Source of the DNA: Erigeron canadensis
Taxonomy: Eukaryota > Streptophyta > Magnoliopsida > Asterales > Asteraceae
Length of the DNA: 64,000 bases
Direction of reading: 5' to 3'
NCBI RefSeq assembly: GCF_010389155.1
Contig: NC_057761.1
Span: 6,326,501-6,390,500, forward strand
The notes beneath the pieces are model-generated. The model made no database searches. It was not told where the DNA came from and was given only the letters and a program-made list of their open reading frames with translations. The position numbers were made by a program, and so were the translations under genes. Below are positions 60,301 to 64,000 of this stretch, one piece after another; position 1 is the first letter of the stretch, and each line of letters begins with the position of its first letter.

Positions 60301-61577
60301 AAGTAAGCTGTTATTCAACTTTTGAAAGTGTTTGGCATGCTGAAGTACAATAAATCTCATCACTGCTCCTGTTTTCTGTTATATGTCAATTAGCTTTCTT
60401 TTGCATTTTTATATGTTCTTACCCCCTCCCGGAAAAATAAACTCATTCTTTGATACAATTTTTTTTTAATTAATTACGGTGCTGCTCGTCTACTGTGTTC
60501 CAACATTAGCAGCTTATTAGGAGAATGAAATAAAAAAAATACAAGGTATCTCAATACCAGCAGACAGCTATGGAGTTAATGGACTTTATGTGTGATACAT
60601 AATGTGAATAAGATCATTATTTATCAGTAGTTGTATGATTGTAGAAGGGAAATAGATCATTTCTGTTAATAGCTCAAGTATTAATAGCCACTCCCCTAAG
60701 GAAATTTGGTACTTCTTGTATACGCCTGATATCACAAGCCATTTTTCTCCTTTAAAAATGATGTTTCTGATATAAGAGAAGTCACAAAGAAGTCTCTCAC
60801 AACCTTAAAGCTTATATACTTTCTACCAGCTTTCACATGAAATCTAATGTATGAACCGTGTGTATTAAAGCTCTTTGTAAATCATGTGCCTATATTCATC
60901 GCTAGGCCATGGGAGGGCTTTTTGTACTTTGTTGTTCCTCGTGGACTTTCAGAACATTGATCCTAAACCTCTTGTCTTGAAACAACATTCCTCTTTAAAC
61001 ACTTACGAGTTTTGTAGATTTCATTTCGATATCCAATTTTACATGAATGAAATTCTTTCTTGTGCAGGTTGGCATGGCTGCTACTCTTGCTGGGGTGTGT
61101 CAGGTGCCTCTTACTGCAGTCTTGCTATTGTTTGAGCTTACACAGGATTACCGCATAGTGCTACCACTTCTAGGCGCTGTAGGATTTTCTTCCTGGATCA
61201 CATCTCGTTCCATAAAGAGAAAGGATAATATTTCCAAACAGGTGCAACATTCTGAAACAATGGTCAGTGACCCAAACATGCTTACTTCTAGTGATCTGCT
61301 TGCAGCAAGTCCTGATGAATTCTCACACATGCCATATAACATTGATGGCAATACCAGTTACATGACAAAGAAGCTTCTTGTTTCAGAAGCAATGAAAACC
61401 GAGTATGTGACTGTGCTTATGAGCACCATGCTAATGGAGGTGGTGGCTCTAATGCTGGCAGAGAAGCAATCCTGTGCTATGATAGTTGATGATGACAACC
61501 TCCTGATAGGTTTTCTGACTCTAAGAGACATACATGAGTTCTGCAAGCTATCAAAAGAAAGAAACAGAATACCCGAG
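54360..61577 (+). CDS. CLCE: CLC-e type chloride channel/transporter, 3' end not in view
   Basis: Visible exons 54360-54680, 58467-58848, 59075-59275, 59773-60239 and 61068-61577, GT-AG and phase-consistent, giving 627 codons. Start MGTLTTTPPLVLQTPNN, then a Ser/Thr-rich transit-like segment with a (KY)n run and an acidic stretch. The CLC domain begins near GIISACFVGLLTGLSVVLFN. Pore motifs: GTGNSLGPEGPSVEIGAS (gating Glu in GPEGP, residues about 187-202), GFNAAVAGCFFAVES, and GGYYAPSLFIGAATGMAYGK (about 410-430). A CBS region (MKTEYVTVLMSTMLMEVVAL, CAMIVDDDNLLIGFLTLRDI) follows and stops at KERNRIPE. Arabidopsis CLC-e (thylakoid) is about 710 residues, so roughly 80 C-terminal residues are missing from this window. 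Likely in the chloroplast thylakoid. Confidence 0.9.
54480..54502 (+). repeat. Hexanucleotide repeat coding for Tyr-Lys in the CLC-e leader
   Basis: Imperfect (ACAAAT)n, read as KYKYKYKYKY after SKCT. It lies within the predicted transit peptide; length is probably variable between alleles. Confidence 0.75.
54741..54890 (-). mobile_element. SINE, minus strand, (TTG)n tail
   Basis: On the minus strand it reads GGAAGCAGCCTCTCTCCCTT, TAGAGGTAAGACCGTCTACG, CTCCCCCATAACCCGCC, ATTGGGTCTTTGTTGTTG, the layout of the widespread plant Au/TS-type SINEs, which end in (TTG)n. The head (pol III boxes) near 54890 is degraded. Confidence 0.65.
55560..55790 (+). repeat. Tandem duplication, period about 130 bp
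   Basis: A block CTTCATTATACATATATGTA, then TTGCGTG.AGTGATCAAGT and AATGGTGAGAACCACTAAAA occurs at about 55563 and about 55690. Confidence 0.8.
56172..56302 (+). mobile_element. SINE-like unit
   Basis: Box A-like TTGGTCTAGTGG at 56183-56194, a weak box B-like GTTTAATCAC about 26 bp on, and an A-rich end (AGACAAAAAAAAAAA) at about 56288-56302. Confidence 0.4.
56325..56628. mobile_element. Mutator-type MITE (304 bp) in CLC-e intron 1
   Basis: Ends GGGATAATGACACCGGGGTG and, from the right, GGGATAATGGCACCAGAGTG; inverted arms of about 110 bp. Exact 9-bp flanks TAATTTAAA at 56316-56324 and 56629-56637. Confidence 0.9.
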
Positions 61578-61582
61578 GTCTG

Positions 61583-61619
<37 letters not shown>

Positions 61620-61803
61620 CATGTGGGTGGGTTCTGGCAGATGTATTGCCCACTATTGTATTTGTGCTATATCTATATAATCACCCTTCATGTTCCACAG
61701 TTAACTAGTTCTCCTAGAAAGGGTTACCAATTTCGTTGAACTAGATGTAAATATTATATGTAGGACTGATCGATGGGCCAAAAGCATATATCTAAAAGAA
61801 CAT

Positions 61804-61915
61804 TGACTGTGCTAATGAGCACCATTGCTCTTTGTAATGACTTTGTCAGAGAAGCTACCTTGCTCTATGATCGTTGATCTTATCTCCTCAATTAAGAGGA
61901 TAGACATACACAAGT
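61804..61915 (+). pseudogene. Decayed copy of part of CLC-e exon 5
   Basis: ACTGTGCTAATGAGCACCAT, then TTTGTCAGAGAAGC, TGCTCTATGAT.GTTGAT and AAGA...GACATACA align in order with exon 5 positions about 61410-61535 (the MSTMLMEVVALMLAEKQSCA stretch). Indels and an early stop leave no frame. Looks like a local partial exon duplication. Confidence 0.6.
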
Positions 61916-61977
61916 GTATTAAATTTAGAAAAAAAATAAAATGGAAAACATACTATCCCTACGGTTTGTGTATGTAT

Positions 61978-64000
61978 TGTTAGGAACAACCCTTAACCTT
62001 AGCACATCGGAAGCAATTAAACAAGAAGATGAAAGAAAAAAATAGATAAATGACACAAGAATTTAACGTGGTTCGACCCAGATGGGGGGCTAATCCACCG
62101 GCTACAATTGAACCATCCAATTACAATTACAAATAGGGGATATATATATAGGAGAACAGATTAGGGTTTCTTGAGTGTTACACAAAAAAGGCCCTAATGG
62201 GCTTTCTAAATAAAACCAACCTAAAAGGTCTTCACACCCAACTATCTCCCACTCGAAGGCTTTGCGATAAACTTTAGCCCGCCATTCAAGCACACAGTAT
62301 CCCGTTCAAACACTAACTCCAATAATCTTCGGCTAGTAGAAATCCTCCAAGCCTCCGGTTCTAAGAACAAATTAAAACTTCAACAGCGGAAGTTTCCAAA
62401 GTCTTCAGTCCTCCATCAACAAGCTAAGATTTCAATAAAAAACATATAGGAACAGAAGTCTTCACAGGTCCGGCTCCCAAGAACAAACTAAACTTCAATC
62501 CATGCATCCCATGTATACCTAGTTGCAGTGGCCCTTTTCATCAGTCATCTGAAAGGCCCATTGAAGCTGTAAATTGCTCCAATACAGTCAGAAACAGTCA
62601 TAAACACTTTGACCTAATCATGGCAAAAACCACCAATGACTCTTTTGCAATCTCACCCGGCTCCCACTGATTTGTAATACCGACTCCGGAGGAACAACAC
62701 TCTCCACTATCGGTAGCATCACAGAAGAGATTTCATTCGGAAACCCGGTGAGAACCCAACGTCGATTTCAACATATGTCAAAACACTCCTCGTGCTCCCA
62801 CTTACAAAATCACGTCCAAGTTCAAACCTCCGAATACGCTCAAACAGATTACCTGAAAGTCCCATAGTCTTCCACCGTGAACCAGACTCGTATAACTCTC
62901 GAATCCGCGAGTCAAGACTTTTCTCCAAAAGTTGGTTCAATTCTTCCGGTAGCTTAGTAATCTGCACATTCCAAAAGTCTAATCAACAGATTCACCAAGT
63001 GCTTCACTACGGTGGGTAACATTAAATGAAGCAAACCAGAATCTACATGAGTCTTCACTGCCTTCCAATGAGCCCACAATGCATCAACCCAGACACATTC
63101 TCATAACCAGAATTTTATCAACCTCGGGCGACTCTAAAACCCTTAGCACCTCATGCAAACCCACAAGTCAACTACGCACAGCTCCCACTCTCCCTATTAT
63201 TCCAACCCACACTAAACCAGACTTCATGAGACAAACCTCCACTCATATTCAACCAACGAAAACCTTCACCGAATACCAGTTTAAAGATCCATTCAAAAGT
63301 CAAACCACCGATCAAAACTAAACAAGGAATAACATCCACAGTTTCAGAACAATCAACAACAAACGATCAATAACAGCAGTAGAGGAAACGAATGTTAGTT
63401 CCATGACTTGACTATATTTTTTCACTCGTGTCGACACTAGCAACCCCAGAACAGGATTACTCAAAACTCAAAGCACTCCAAACCTGCTAGCTCTATTTTC
63501 TTCAATACCTATACTGCATTCAACAGAAATCCAATCCAATCCAAAACATCCGTATGTAGCTGGTCAAACAAAGACTTAACCCTAATCAACCTAATACCTT
63601 GTTTCAATGGACTGACTTCAAACAATGGTACTAGTCTTCTTTTCTTTTCTAATCAATCAAGGTAATATCAAAACAATAAACTTAGTAACAACCACCCGCA
63701 GAAACACACCCTAATCTTGAATCAAAATAACCCGAGATACAACGTAAACAATAAATTGAATGGAGACAATACCTCATCCTCTGATCAATGACGAACAAGA
63801 ATGTCACGTTGGTAACCAAGAACAGTAGCCAATACCTCTCGAAAAAGAAAAAAAAAAAAACTGAAACAGTGCTTTATCAGCTTCCAATCAATCAACACCA
63901 AAGAACCCTCCAAATTCAGAAACCCTAATTGCAAACACTGACCAAAAACCAATCAAATACACCCGAACAGAATATCTCAAACGGATTATTTGAATAGATT
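61978..64000 (-). mobile_element. Antisense LTR retroelement (copia-like), runs off the window
   Basis: The plus-strand view starts TGTTAGGAACAACCC at 61978 and ends ...TTCACACCCA at about 62240 (LTR of about 263 bp), with TTTAACGTGGTTCGACCC inside. Beyond it, CTATCTCCCACTCGAAGG is, on the minus strand, a purine tract before the LTR. The stretch 62245-64000 would be post-pol or non-coding internal sequence: no RT, integrase or gag motif is seen. The 82-codon minus frame at 62719-62967 has no recognisable domain. Confidence 0.65.

Noticed and set aside
62719..63321. Frames of 75-82 codons near the window end
   Set aside because: Within antisense LTR-element sequence; no gag, pol or other domain, and both strands are equally open.

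Overview
This is an AT-rich, intron-bearing plant nuclear genome window, very probably from a eudicot. It carries two real host genes, an organellar mTERF-family protein and a CLC-e type chloride channel with GT-AG introns. The rest is dense, mostly dead transposable elements. The style of the LTR elements (termini such as TGTAACATCCC, methionine-tRNA primer sites) would fit an Asteraceae genome, but I cannot prove the family from sequence alone.

Layout. 0.4-0.8 kb: a LINE reverse-transcriptase zinc-finger remnant. 1.2-2.2 kb: a long-inverted-repeat Mutator-type element. 2.4-4.2 kb: Helitron ends. 4.3-12.5 kb: a PIF/Harbinger element bounded by TAA, holding a broken transposase and its Myb/SANT-like partner, split by a retroelement with a 3.26 kb LTR and almost no internal region. 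13.5-16.9 kb: two antisense Helitron ends and two MITEs. 17.1-23.2 kb: a compound DNA transposon with two convergent genes, a Ptta/En/Spm-type transposase (Transposase_24) and a FAR1/MULE transposase plus OTU protease. Both lie between copies of a GC-rich palindrome beginning CACTATTAGCGGCGACG.

23.3-32.2 kb: the mTERF gene (7 coding exons, predicted 604 residues, intact). Its introns have taken in a Stowaway MITE, a 1.35 kb mini LTR element with a perfect GAATT target duplication, an antisense gene-like fragment and another LTR/primer-site scrap. 33.0-39.6 kb: a complete but dead Ty1/copia element (AAATA duplication), itself interrupted by an antisense copia LTR. 40.3-49.0 kb: a hAT transposase pseudogene split by a second, minus-strand copia element (ATAAG duplication). 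49.7-53.8 kb: another Mutator-type inverted-repeat element, a SINE, a pogo/Emigrant-type element, a further inverted-repeat MITE, and a solo LTR (ACATA duplication) carrying five short hairpins.

54.4-61.6 kb: the CLC-e gene, five visible exons (627 codons). The exon or exons for the C-terminal end of the second CBS region are not seen. From 61.98 kb to the window end an antisense LTR element occupies the intron where they should follow.

The two host genes have no evident functional link beyond probable organelle targeting. The most unusual object is the two-transposase compound element at 17-23 kb. Three unrelated inverted-repeat elements with exact 9-bp duplications (1.2, 49.7 and 56.3 kb) point to Mutator-family mobilisation as a repeated theme.
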